Part shown: positions 20,290-30,730 of the stretch, piece after piece | Layout of the letters: the number at the start of each line of letters is the position of its first letter | How positions within the stretch are numbered: position 1 is the stretch's first letter | NCBI GenBank assembly: GCA_046530735.1 | Contig: JBHEQV010000003.1 | Span: 62,001 to 126,000 of the forward strand | DNA length: 64,000 nt | Direction of reading: 5' to 3' | DNA from: Arsenophonus sp046530735 | GTDB lineage: Bacteria; Pseudomonadota; Gammaproteobacteria; Enterobacterales; Enterobacteriaceae | Made by a program: the position numbers and the translations under genes | Notes under the pieces: generated by a model | The model's input: the letters and a program-made list of their open reading frames with translations, nothing else | Database searches by the model: none | What the model was told of the DNA's origin: nothing

Positions 20290-22310
20290 GCTTTGTTCAT
20301 GAGAAGGTGACACTGAGGGATATAAGTTAAGAGGAATATCATGATAACAAGACTCCACCATAAAATAACTTCAATAGCTAAAATCAGTGCTACTATTCAG
20401 ACCACCAAGAAATCTGCATCTACTTTAATTAAGAATTATGATATCTCAGAACTTTACCGTTGCTAAAGGGAAAATAAAATGATATTCATGATCAGTTATG
20501 TTAACAAAGGTTGTTACCTTTTACCACAGAGTAATTTGTAGCCATATCTGTATTTCAATTATTGTACTTTAAAACAATTTTATCCAGTCCAGATAATTCG
20601 GTAAATAAAATGACCTTACGCCACGCAATCTACTTAGACATCCCTTTAATCGGCTGATATAACTATCTATATTTTTAATATGGAATTTTTATCTATAACT
20701 CTCTGATTGTCTAATTTTATTAGACAATGGTGATTAATTTCATGATAGTTGAAAAAGTTTTGCACTACTTAGCTTCCATCTAAGCAAAGAATAAACTCTT
20801 TATTGATGATTGGCTTCAGAAAACTATTAATATACTCTTCATTAAACTCTTTAGAATCTCATCGCTCATATTACCTCTGTCAATCTTGATCTGATTTAAT
20901 ACTGCGTGCGATTCATTCTTTCCTTTTATCTTCTACTTTTGCATGTTTTCTAGATTTCTGAATATAACGCTTCCCTTTAAAAGATTTAGTAAAAAATATT
21001 TCGTCAACTTCAATAATACTACTTAGTTTATATATTAGCTGTCAACACTGAATAAAAGAAACAGTGGCAGCATCTAAAAACGCTATTTTTAAATAAATAT
21101 CTGTTTGTTTTTGTTACTTCCATAAAGTCAAGCTATTCAACGTACATAGTAAATAACTAAAATATTTATTCTTGTGATGTAGTTTTGCAAGCAGACTTCA
21201 AGTACGATTGTTATATATTTTTCCTGCGATCAAAAATTTTAATAACGATATCGCTGTAACCCTAATTAATATCCCATCGGTTTACATACTCACTGTAACA
21301 ATATAAGCAGGATTAGTGGATTGAGTTGCTTCAATACATGAATAGAGATAATCCTAACAGATTATCACCGAGTTAATTAATAATTTATAGCATTATTTCC
21401 TAGGGAGTAAGGAAATAGTCTTTTGATCTATATGATTCTTTGCGTTTTCATGAAAACGTTATAGAGAAATCTCTTCTTAATAATATAAGAGACCTACCAA
21501 TAATTTTTACAAACATAGCCTGATGATCACACTCACACATATTCCCCATAGTTTGCTTACGATGTTCTCGATACCTTATGGAGCGTACTTTTTTTATCGA
21601 TCTTCTGGCAGTCCGTCCGTACGCGAATTCCCGAACCCTGTAATATCTTGAATGGCCTAGACCCCTATTTATTACGCAGTACACGTAGGGAGAATTTGCG
21701 TGAAATAAAGCAAGGAAGATGACCACAGAATACAAAGGTATAAAACGTTTAAAAACTACAGATCCTAATTATCTGTACGTAATGTATAATATTTTCTGCA
21801 AATGTCAAAACAAAAAACTTTAAGATGTTATCTTTTCGTAGGTATATATAAATCGCGCCACTCAATTAATTTTTATCCGTCTTTGCAATACCAAGGTGAC
21901 ACTCAGTGCTTAACGATTTTACGTGATCTTAACCAAGGATATTCTATAACTATCCATCAAGTATTTATAAACAATGGAAAAGAATTTACAGACCGCCTTT
22001 TGATCTGCAAAAATGTTAGCCACTGCAAAAGAGGGATTTGACTGTTTATATACAGAGCTTAATATAAAATACCAACTTAGTCCTCTAAGGCATTCCTTGA
22101 ATAAATGGCATGGTTAAGCGATTTATCGCGGACAAAATATGAGCTGCGAAACCATCATTTCAACTCTGATGTAGAGTTTAAGATCACTCTGTATCGATAT
22201 ATTTAGCTGTACAATCAGAAATTACTAATTACTATTGGATAATAAAACTTTTTTGGAATCTATAAAAGAGATCGGTTTAAAGTTAAATCTGAATTATTTA
22301 AAAAAACCAA
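20290..22310 (+). mobile_element. IS481-family element interrupted by an IS1595 relic
   Basis: The 5' part (20340-20490) gives MITRLHHKITSIAKISATIQ and TTKKSASTLIKNYDISELYR, the N-terminal helix-turn-helix region of an IS481 transposase. After the inserted IS1595 relic the frame resumes near 21590 with VREFPNPVISR. Further on it gives RCYLFVGI (21826) and NNGKEFTDRL (21973), a form of the family's TDNGKEFTDRL with the catalytic region changed. The tail with 'attatttaaaaaaacc' ends at about 22310, where an IS256 relic begins. The open stretch at 21802-22041 is only a surviving piece of this transposase. Confidence 0.8.
20500..21420 (-). mobile_element. IS1595-family element, decayed, inside IS481
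   Basis: The minus strand carries a frameshifted ISXO2/IS1595-type transposase. The clearest part is near 20690-20590, where the sequence corresponds to the family's H.QN.NSYISRLKGW.RRFNGVATKYL.NYLGW stretch. A zinc-ribbon-like 5' end lies near 21300. The same arrangement recurs at 56600-57540. Confidence 0.68.
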
Positions 22311-22312
22311 GT

Positions 22313-23725
22313 TATGCTCATTTTTGCTGCATGGTATTCTAAGATACTGGCGTATAATCCTGCTGATTAATTTCGTAAATAATTTAAAGAATAGAGAAAT
22401 GATATGTCATGAAAAATCTACTCTACAGGTATCCAATAAAGCAGATATTATCTGTAATTCCTTGTATAAACTAATTCATAATTGTGCGAGGAAGATGATA
22501 ACAGCGCTGTTGAGACGGAGTTCGAAGCCATACTTGTAATAATATTCTAAACACTACCTTTTTCTACGATGTTTCATCCGTTGTCCATAACGATTATTTA
22601 CCATAACAAACCATATAAACGCCTATTGGCGATGTTGAGATTAAAGTGCTTAAAGTCAATAATTATGGCGATAATGAAATATAACTTCAACAAAGCTACC
22701 TCCCCCCCTTGTTATATGGGTTATCTGAAACGTGCAAAAGCGGCGAAGAGTTTTTACCATACCTGTATATACTAAGCATTATCAACCGATAATTTAACGA
22801 TAAAGCTCTAAGGGCTTTTTTCGATGAAAAGCACATGGGTATTCTTGCCAAGTGCCATAAGTAAACTGAAACAGCAATGGTTTAAATAGCATAGGCAATG
22901 GTGCCAGCATTATTTAAGCGATACGCGTTACGTTTATTTTTTGGCCAATAGCATATGCTGTTCTTTCAGGTAAGTTGATCGCCATGACCTACTGATAAAA
23001 TTAGCCACACTGAACATGGATGTAAGAAAATCGCTTCCATTCAAAAATATCTATCAAGAGTCAAAATCAAACTTATCTCAACTTTTTAATAGCTGGTGAA
23101 CACGTGACTTAATTATATCTCTCAAGCTTCCTATGGGAGAGACAGGGTGTATTAGTTTTACAATGCAATAGTAAAGATATTTCCGTAACACGCAGCATAA
23201 ACGCTATTTATCATACAAAACAAACAGCTAATTTGCTGGTACTTTACCTTCTAAAAGTATGAAACTGAAAGTTAAGAATTATCTGCAAGGAGGGGAACTC
23301 TCTAGCTAGCAGAGAGTTGCGATATTACTAATGAAGCCCTTGATGTTTTCTTGGTAAGGTCAACGTATCCTGAATCAATGAAGAAGTTATAGAGAGATTG
23401 AGAAGAGCTCCTGGAATTCTATAATTTTCTGTTAGTGCATCGTGTCGTCAATAAGAATGACAAATTCGATTTAATCAGATTTTTGTGATAGTGAAGATAT
23501 GCGGAAGTCGATACTCGAACCAGCGTAATTCAAGAAAACAATTCTTTCAATAAACATCTAAGCCACTAAAATCCTGCTTAGAAAATCTAGAACCGGCTCA
23601 GAAAAGTTTGATTTTCTGACTTATGGTAGTAAGTAACATTTAATTTAAGAATGAAGAATAAGATTAAGGAATCGTCAGTGTGAAACATATTCTGACCATC
23701 ATACACTAAATTTTACTAATAACTA
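22313..23725 (+). mobile_element. IS256-family element, decayed near-full copy
   Basis: It starts with 'ttatgctcattttt' directly after the IS481 tail. It runs through the ATGTCATGAAAAATCTACTC segment near 22405 and ends near 'ttttactaataact' (23725). The transposase frame is destroyed. Short open stretches such as 22324-22539 and 22569-22775 are fragments or out-of-frame readings, not genes. Confidence 0.75.
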
Positions 23726-24272
23726 AAAAACTATACTATCTTCCGATATATAATACATATAAGCAATAATTCTCATGCTAATCTAGGATTTAGCTATAGA
23801 AATTAAATGGATCTTAATCCTTTCATATCACTTATATCTCTTATATCACTTAAGTGAATGAATTGATGGCGTATATATATTCCCTCGAATATATCTCAAA
23901 ACCACCGTTTATGCTAAAAATAATTTTGAAACTCATATTAAATAAATATTATACTGTATTAATATATTAATGTGGCTATATTAACACACTAAAAATTACT
24001 AATGTTTAAAGTTTATTTTTTATAAATGTGCTTACTATCTCACTCGTAAGGTAGTAAGCACATTTAATATGTCCTGAATAAAATTTTTATGAATCACGAA
24101 TATCGACCCATGGTATTTCACCTGTTCGTTAAAGTTTAACGACTTATTTAACTGTAATTAATTAAATTTATCCATAGGTGTAATCTGCAAAATAATATTT
24201 TTGCATTTAAGAAAATAAGATACTACATACTCTTTTAAAGAGCGCCATTATTAGAAAAAATAAGTAATTATT
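23726..24272. other. spacer downstream of nfuA
   Basis: No gene is seen between the IS256 relic and nfuA. The one clear element is the hairpin at 24024-24065, listed separately. Confidence 0.5.
24024..24065 (-). terminator. strong hairpin downstream of nfuA
   Basis: A perfect 14-base stem (AAATGTGCTTACTA, 24024-24037, against 24052-24065) closes a 14-base loop. It lies about 210 bases past the nfuA stop and has survived in otherwise decayed DNA. On the minus strand the stem ends in ATTT and there is no long T-run, so its role as the nfuA terminator is likely but not certain. Confidence 0.45.
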
Positions 24273-24851
24273 CTAATAATAAGAGTGATCACCACGCTGG
24301 TGTTCAGTTAAATCTTTCACGCCTTCTAATTCGCCTGAAAACATTTTTAGCAACTGTTTTTCAATGCCTTCTTTTAAGCTAAAATCGACCATTGAACAGC
24401 CATTACATCCTCCACTAAATTGTATAATTGCATATTTATCCTCAGTTATTCTAATTAATGAAATCCGTCCTCCATGATCTGCTAACTGTGGGTTAATCTG
24501 TAATTGAATAACATATTCAACTCGTTCAATCAAGGGAGCATCATCGGCAACTTTTCGCATTTTTGCATTAGGTGCTTTTAGCGTAAGTTGAGAGCCTAAT
24601 TGATCCGTTACAAAATCGATTTCTGCTTCTTCTAGAAAAGGTGCGCTAACTTTATCAACAAAGGCTAAAAATTTATCAAATTTAAGTTCAATATCTGTCT
24701 CTTCGATAGCATCAGAAGGACAATAAGAGACCCCACATTCTGCCAATGGTGTGCCAGGATTAATTACAAATACACGAATTTGTGTACTAGGTTCTTGATT
24801 TTCCAAAAGTTTAGAAAAATGAATTTGTGCTGCTTCAGTAATATTAATCAT
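24273..24851 (-). CDS. nfuA: Fe-S cluster carrier protein NfuA
   Basis: NfuA receives 4Fe-4S clusters from the assembly machinery and delivers them to target enzymes, especially under oxidative stress or iron limitation. It has an N-terminal degenerate A-type carrier domain (residues 1-95) and a C-terminal Nfu domain. The bridging cysteines are C149 and C152 (GGCNGCSMVD), the same numbering as in E. coli. The length of 192 residues is normal (E. coli 191). The start ATG gives MINITEAAQIHF. The upstream gntX gene is a relic. Retention goes with the retained Feo iron uptake system. Confidence 0.97.
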   Translation of the reverse strand: MINITEAAQIHFSKLLENQEPSTQIRVFVINPGTPLAECGVSYCPSDAIEETDIELKFDKFLAFVDKVSAPFLEEAEIDFVTDQLGSQLTLKAPNAKMRKVADDAPLIERVEYVIQLQINPQLADHGGRISLIRITEDKYAIIQFSGGCNGCSMVDFSLKEGIEKQLLKMFSGELEGVKDLTEHQRGDHSYY

Positions 24852-24908
24852 AATTGATTCTCAAGTTTATTATTTTAATATGTTTATAATATGCTCTTTC
24901 CTTACTTT

Positions 24909-25380
24909 CTATAAAGTTCTGCATATCACCCAATCTTTAATTAAATTTTCTCCAGAACTAATCAATAATTTAGAAATTTTATTCATTATTATTTCTGTTA
25001 TAAGGAAATTATCAAATACAAGAATATAGCGATCTTTAAACAATTTTACCCTAAAAGCATTATTAAAATTTTTGGTTCCTGTTTTTATTAGAAAACTGAG
25101 CTTGCAATAGTGTAGCATGAATGCGAATAATTGAATTAACTTGAAATTGATATCCTAACTAATAAGATAATTAAGCTGATATTAAACTGGCTTGATTAAA
25201 TTCACGTTGTCAACATTTACCATGATGAAATTGATTTCCATCATAAAATCTGATTTTTGCCCTAGGGTTATTGATGATATTATTGTTAATAACAAAGTTA
25301 AAATAATCGTACAAGTATAAAAGCAATTTGGATTATTTTTTGCAAATTTGCACTGTTCCTCTTACTACACCCTAATGGTG
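24909..25380 (-). pseudogene. gntX: gntX (comF-like) pseudogene
   Basis: The minus strand keeps a 69-codon open C-terminal piece, KNFNNAFRVKLFKDRYILVF followed later by SGENLIKDWVICRTL. It corresponds to RNLKNAFRLELPVQGRHMVI and QVWCLCRTL of E. coli GntX. Earlier parts appear in other frames, IIRIHATLLQAQF near 25130 and a GFNQ-like FNQASLIS near 25200. GntX is a ComF-type phosphoribosyltransferase-like protein linked to DNA use as nutrient. The gntX-nfuA order is ancestral. Confidence 0.85.
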
Positions 25381-25879
25381 AGATATAAAAGAATAATAGT
25401 GACAAGATTACGCTAATAGATTAAAGCTTATAATCAGAGGACCGCGTAAGCAATAGTAAATTGTTAGACGGTTAAGCGCAGCGATGACAAACTCCTTTAT
25501 ATAAGGAAAACTCTTTTAAAGAGTAGTGATAAATGCCATGAAAGGCACTATCTTAGTGTTTCTATAAGATAGGCAACAGAATTCTATGCTATTATTACAT
25601 AATGATATTTCTATACGTACATAGAAAGAATACACTGATAACAGTATTTTTGCAGCAGTTAATTAAAGGAAAACAAGATATTGTGTATTGCACGGTAGTT
25701 CTTATTTTCATCTCCATCTTATTGATATATCTAGCTATAATTGTACTAATCTTTCTCTATTTATGTTACTGCAGAAATGGTAGAGATAATTTTACAGAAA
25801 TCACCTAAGCAGAATGTTTGATTAAGTTTGTTATTAAACGGATTAATTACTAGTATAATTGCACTTAACTATCAAGTTG
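25381..25879. other. spacer, no gene recognised
   Basis: About 500 bases lie between the gntX relic and an IS1595 relic. A short open stretch at 25602-25808 is hydrophobic but has no recognisable relative. I see nothing that supports it as a gene. Confidence 0.4.
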
Positions 25880-26618
25880 TAATAGCATAGGCGCTATTGT
25901 TCTCAAAGGTTGTTTCTTTTCTTGCAAAGAAATTTGTTATCAGATCTTTTTGAATTTTAATCATTGTGGTTTTAAACAAACTTCTTCTAGTCTAGATAAT
26001 TTGGTAAATAAACGACCCATATCATGAAATCTATTCAGCTATCCTTATAATCTTCTGATATAACTGTCCACATTTTTAATATGAAATTGTTTACTAATAA
26101 ATTTCTGATTTCCCAATCATATTAAGATATGAACGACTAATTTTATTATTTCTTACAAAGGTTTCGTACTATTTATCTCAATCCAAGCAAAGGATAGAAT
26201 CTGATCGATGATCATCTCAAGAAAACGGCTAAAATACTCTGCATTAAACTCTTTAAAAATCTTATTATTCACATATAACCTTTCCTCTCGATCTCAGACG
26301 ATTAATTAAGACCGCGATTCCTTCTTTCATTTTATCTCCTCCTCTCCCACATTTTTACTTTTCTATATAGAAAATAACACTTCCCTTTAAAGTATTCATG
26401 AAGAAATATTTTTCTGATTTTAAATAATAACACTTATAGTGTATTTAAGTTAGGTATCACTACTCAAATAAAGAAGCAGTAATGCTATTCTAAACATTAT
26501 TTTCAAATGAATGCCATTCATTTCTCTGACTCTCATAAAGTAAAGTTATTCAACATATATCGCATATAACTAAAGCATTTATCCTTATGATATAGTTTTG
26601 CTAGAGGACTTTTCCAGT
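25880..26618 (-). mobile_element. IS1595-family element, decayed
   Basis: The reverse complement follows the IS1595 relics at 20500-21420 and 56600-57540. It includes the 3' piece near 26010-26090 (IKN.DSYIRR-type sequence) and the 5' piece near 26560-26600 that translates as HKDKCFSYM, like RYKDKWLEQ of the family. It is broken throughout and directly abuts an IS256 relic. Confidence 0.65.
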
Positions 26619-28012
26619 AAGAGAGTTATGCAATTCTGGTATTATGGTATTCGGAGATGCTGACGTATCATCCTTCTGATTAATTTCGTGGATGATTTTA
26701 AGAATAGAGAAATGATGTGTCATGAAAAATCTACTCCATCTATCAGCGAAATTAGATATTATCTTTGATTTATTACATGAATTCATACGTAATGGTCTCA
26801 AGTAGCTAATAAGAATCACTGGCAAGGCTGAGCCCTCTACCTATGCTGAACAAAATGCTCAACGCTGCCTTGTTTATGGATCTTACTTTGTCGTCCGTAA
26901 CAGTTATTTTCACAGCGAATCATGCAGACTGGGGTGTTAGCGATCTTAAGATTAAAGTGCCTAAGGTCAGGAGATTACAGTGACAACAAAATATGCTTTA
27001 ATACCTCATTATTTCTTCCATATCTAAAGCGTGTAAATAGCAAAGAGTTGCTACCATTTCTGTACCTGCAACTATATCCACCACCAGTAATTTTCATGAA
27101 ACTCTACTCTGTTGGCGCTTCTCGATGAAAATCAGATAATTTTCTATCAGAATTATAAGAAAACTGAAACAGCGATGGCTTGAAGAGTATAGCAAGGTAG
27201 TAAACTTCCTTACGTAATTTAACCGATACATACTACATTTATTTCTGATCTGATTGCATATACTGACCTGTCAGATAAGCTGATCGCCTTTGGCTGCTTA
27301 TTCATTATCAGCAGCGCTGCATGGATGTAAGGAGCTCGTTTCAGTCGAAAATGGTTATTAAAAGTTAGAAGCAAACTGATCTAAACTTTTTAATGGGCCT
27401 GCGAGCACATTACTTAACCGTATCTATGCTTACTATGGATATAGTGCTCTTGGTTTTTAGAATACAATAGTAAAGATTTTTCTAGAGATGTGCACCAACG
27501 CCATTAGCTACACAAAATAGCCAATGCACTGGTTTTACTCCACAAAAATATATAACCGAAGTTTAGAGGGTAAGCTGCAGAAGATTTCGATAGCAGAGAA
27601 CCCCCTGATATCCATAATAAAACCCTTTATGTTTTATTGGAAAAATTTTTAGCGAGCATCTCCTACAGCAATGAAGAATCTGGAGAAAAATCGAGGAGAA
27701 TCTCTGGCGCCTTCCTATTACTTATCATTAGAGAATTGGGCATTATAAGAACAATGAATCCGATTAAATCATCATTTGCAATGATGAAGTTATAAAGTTG
27801 ACGTGCGAAACATTATAGTTCGAAAACAACCCTTTGAATAGTATTTAAGCTTATTCCACTTCTGCTAAAAAACTATAACCAACTGATGGAATTTTAGCCT
27901 TGATCATGGGTGGTCTAAACAACACTAAATTTAAGGATGGAGAACAAATTTATGAAGCATCAGAGTGAAGCTTAACTGGCATAACACTAGATTAGATAAT
28001 AACTCCTAGTAA
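26619..28012 (+). mobile_element. IS256-family element, decayed near-full copy
   Basis: It begins near 'gagttatgcaattctgg' and ends with 'agattagataataactcc'. Near 27670-27760 the translation again gives MKNLEKN and EESLAPSYYLSLENWALXXXN-like remains of the transposase core, with stops. It separates nfuA from the feo block. Confidence 0.74.
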
Positions 28013-28770
28013 GATTATTAAATCTTTTCATGAAACCATAGATTTTATAATAAAATCGCTGTATTCCTAATGAATGTTTACAGAGAATAACATATGTTCA
28101 CTCTAATAATAGAACAGAATAAAGTAAAATAAATCTCTTTAACTGTATGGATTGTTTGCTTTTTGTGTTAACCGATGTAGCGAAAATCTTTAATATGGTA
28201 TAATTTCTGCCAATAACATTTGCAATATAACTATTTAATAACACTGTCTTTATTCCTCTGTTTTGGACAACAGGAAAATTGTCAGGCATTAACTTACAGT
28301 ATTTAGAAGTTTTAAAGAACAATTACACAGACTAACTTTCATCATATTGAAAAACATTTTCTTGTATTGAAAATACTAGGCACTAAAATAAGTAATAGCC
28401 GAGATACGATTGTTAAAATAGATAAATACTAGAACAGATATTACCATTAATATTCCTGTATAAAATGCAGGTTAAAACCTTTTGAACAACTAATTTATGG
28501 TAATACTTATTAATATTAAATAAATCTTTTTACGCATCTATGATAAACTTGATAGCGCTTAATACCAAAAATAGTACCAATTCTAGATAAATAGTTACGA
28601 AATTTGAATTTAGTACTAATAACCATACTGACCATGCTAAGTTCATTTCTGATCCTAATTAATTTATTCAATTGTTAGTTGATTTTTCTTTCTAATTGAA
28701 AATTAATATAGAAAGTCAGAACAGAATTAAAAAGATTATTTAGCAAGTAATTTGATGCTTAGAAAATTAA
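28013..28770. other. unassigned decayed segment
   Basis: About 750 bases carry no recognised gene. The minus strand has a 74-codon open stretch (28098-28322) and, further upstream, membrane-like translation (NLAWSVWLLVLNSNF). These could be remains of one old gene, but I cannot name it. Confidence 0.35.
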
Positions 28771-30340
28771 ATCTCTTCTTAAAAGAAGAAAAGGCTCCTT
28801 TTATTGATAAAAGGAGATAAAAGAATCGATTTACCTGGTTTATTATAAGTTAAAATTTCATTGGAATGGGTATTCTTTTGACCTAATACGCTAATTTTAT
28901 CGATATTAACCATAGGGTTTTTGGCTTAGTAATAATCGTTTTTTTATTTTATGTATTCTTTCTAGCAATAATTCCATTACTTGTTTACTTATACTGAAAA
29001 TTGATAAAAACAACTTATAATACCACACAGAATACGTTTCTATGTAGATCTATTCGTAGGAATTCTTTTATCAGAATAACGAATTCTGGTTTTTTAAATT
29101 TTTGCAAGACGTCATTTTCATTATTTTTACACCTTTAGTAAAAGTATCTCTTGTTTACGATTCAAAAGAAATCATGGTAATATATTTACTCTTAAATGCC
29201 TAACCAATATAGCACTTGATGCATTTTAGGCTACGTTCATACTCATCTTTTATCTTTTCAGTGAAATGATCTATTTTCAGTAATGTCTCGTATTTGTACC
29301 TTTAAATAACGATACCGTCTATTTCTGGAAAAAAGATATCATAAGACGAGAAATATTAGAATTTATTAGGTCATAGATATAACGCACAACCCAAATAAGA
29401 ACACATTGCTAGATTTCTTTTATTGTTTTTTAAAACACAGCAATATTGATTGAGTTATTTATATAAGTGTGAAAAGGCGATAGAAGATATTAATTTTGAT
29501 ACCCTATTTTCGTGGTTATTTCAGAATACACGGGTAGCGGCGCTAAACAAAGACTTAAGTAGTAGCCACTTATTATTGAAGAAAACAAAGAGAAATTGTG
29601 CCCTATAAATAATATATTACTACTTATAATAATTGAGAAAATATGAACCTGCTATACTAACTACTTCTTAGTAGTGTAACCCATGAGCTACAAGTTTTTG
29701 ATTTATAGTTTTAGGAGAAAATGACAGTGAAAATATTCAGAATAGACAATAAGCAGTATCGCTAAGCACCTATTGCACAAGTGCTGCAGTCAAATATTCA
29801 CTTGATAGATAGACGGGTCCATAAGTTTATACTTTTACCGTGTTTTTAAGAAATTTATTTTAGACGTCATCAATCATAAAGCAGTTTAGTTAGGGGATAT
29901 ACATCTGGATAAATTACCTTATGTTTTTCTTATAATAAAAACAGAAATCGTCATACTGTTTACATTTCATCAGCTCTATTCAACCTAGTTATTTTTGTTC
30001 TCCTCCAGAAGAATGAAGGAGAGAAAAATCATTCCTAGTTCTCTATAAGTGATAAATTCATCGAAAAGCATGCTTTCATTCACTGCCACTCAATGAAGTC
30101 ATATCCAGTATTATCAGGCTTGGCCTAAGCGTTCTAAAAAATCCAAGATAATCGTGATTAGAATCGGACATAATACACTTATTGCCAAAAAAAAATTGAA
30201 GATCAAGTTGGATGCATTGTTATATAGCCTCTTTTTGGTGTCATAAAAAATTTGCTCTGTCTGATGTTATCATTAATTTGGGGTAGAGACCATAAAGCGC
30301 TTTGTGTAAATCAAAAAACAACACGTAAAGTCACCTATTG
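28771..30340 (-). mobile_element. IS91-family element, decayed, reverse orientation
   Basis: On the minus strand the C-terminal part reads (with breaks) ...LLKV.K.MKMTSCKNLKNQ, then YSVWYYKLFLSIFSISKQVM and ERIHKIKKRLLLSQKPYG near 29170-28890. The same succession appears in the plus-strand copy at 38640-40090 (FYVGDTTIFIDLQLSKQVTV, KRIHTIK) and in the copy at the right edge. The family is identified by the LSNRKRGTLLPKVYEAL-like motif of IS91 transposases in those copies. It lies downstream of feoC. Confidence 0.65.
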
Positions 30341-30496
30341 TCTTTCTAACATATCAGATTTACACTTTTTAGGCGATTTATTTCGAGTTATCTAGATTAA
30401 TTTCTGAAAAATTAATATATTACAAAGTATAAAACAGTACTCAAATTATGAACATTATAAAAAATAATAACTTTATTAAGTATACCATAACATACT

Positions 30497-30730
30497 CTAT
30501 ATTCGTAAATTTTTAGTTATACTTTTATATTCCGAGCATTTTTCACAACTATATCCTGTTAATCAGGATGATTGATTAATTTGTTTTAATTTTTCCATGG
30601 CAACTAATTTAGCTAACATAGATTCATTCATAAATAATGAAGAAAAGAATTTTTGACTAATTTGGTAAGCATCCATTTTATCATACAGCAAAACCATATC
30701 TCTCTGATTGAGATAAACTGATCATCTCAT
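30497..30730 (-). pseudogene. feoC: feoC pseudogene with two in-frame UGA codons
   Basis: FeoC is the small winged-helix protein of the ferrous iron system, carrying an Fe-S cluster and protecting or regulating FeoB. The frame begins at an ATG overlapping the feoB stop (TAATG). It runs 77 codons, near the usual 78, but contains UGA at codons 3 and 56. Between them it matches well: RDMVLLYDKMDAYQISQKF against E. coli RDLLALRGRMEAAQISQTL. Two of the cluster cysteines remain as C62 and C65 (SCEKC). There is no frameshift, so inactivation looks recent. A possible restart at an internal ATG would lack the second half. Confidence 0.82.

Noticed and set aside
21448..21735. 95-codon open frame on the minus strand
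   Set aside because: It is antisense to the IS481 relic, which gives recognisable transposase residues on the plus strand.
25602..25808. Hydrophobic 68-codon frame, possible small membrane protein
   Set aside because: No ribosome site, no recognised family, and A/T-rich DNA often gives hydrophobic short frames.
30497..30730. UGA read as tryptophan in feoC
   Set aside because: tRNA-Trp has the standard CCA anticodon and the 13 intact genes contain no internal UGA, so simple pseudogenisation is the better explanation.
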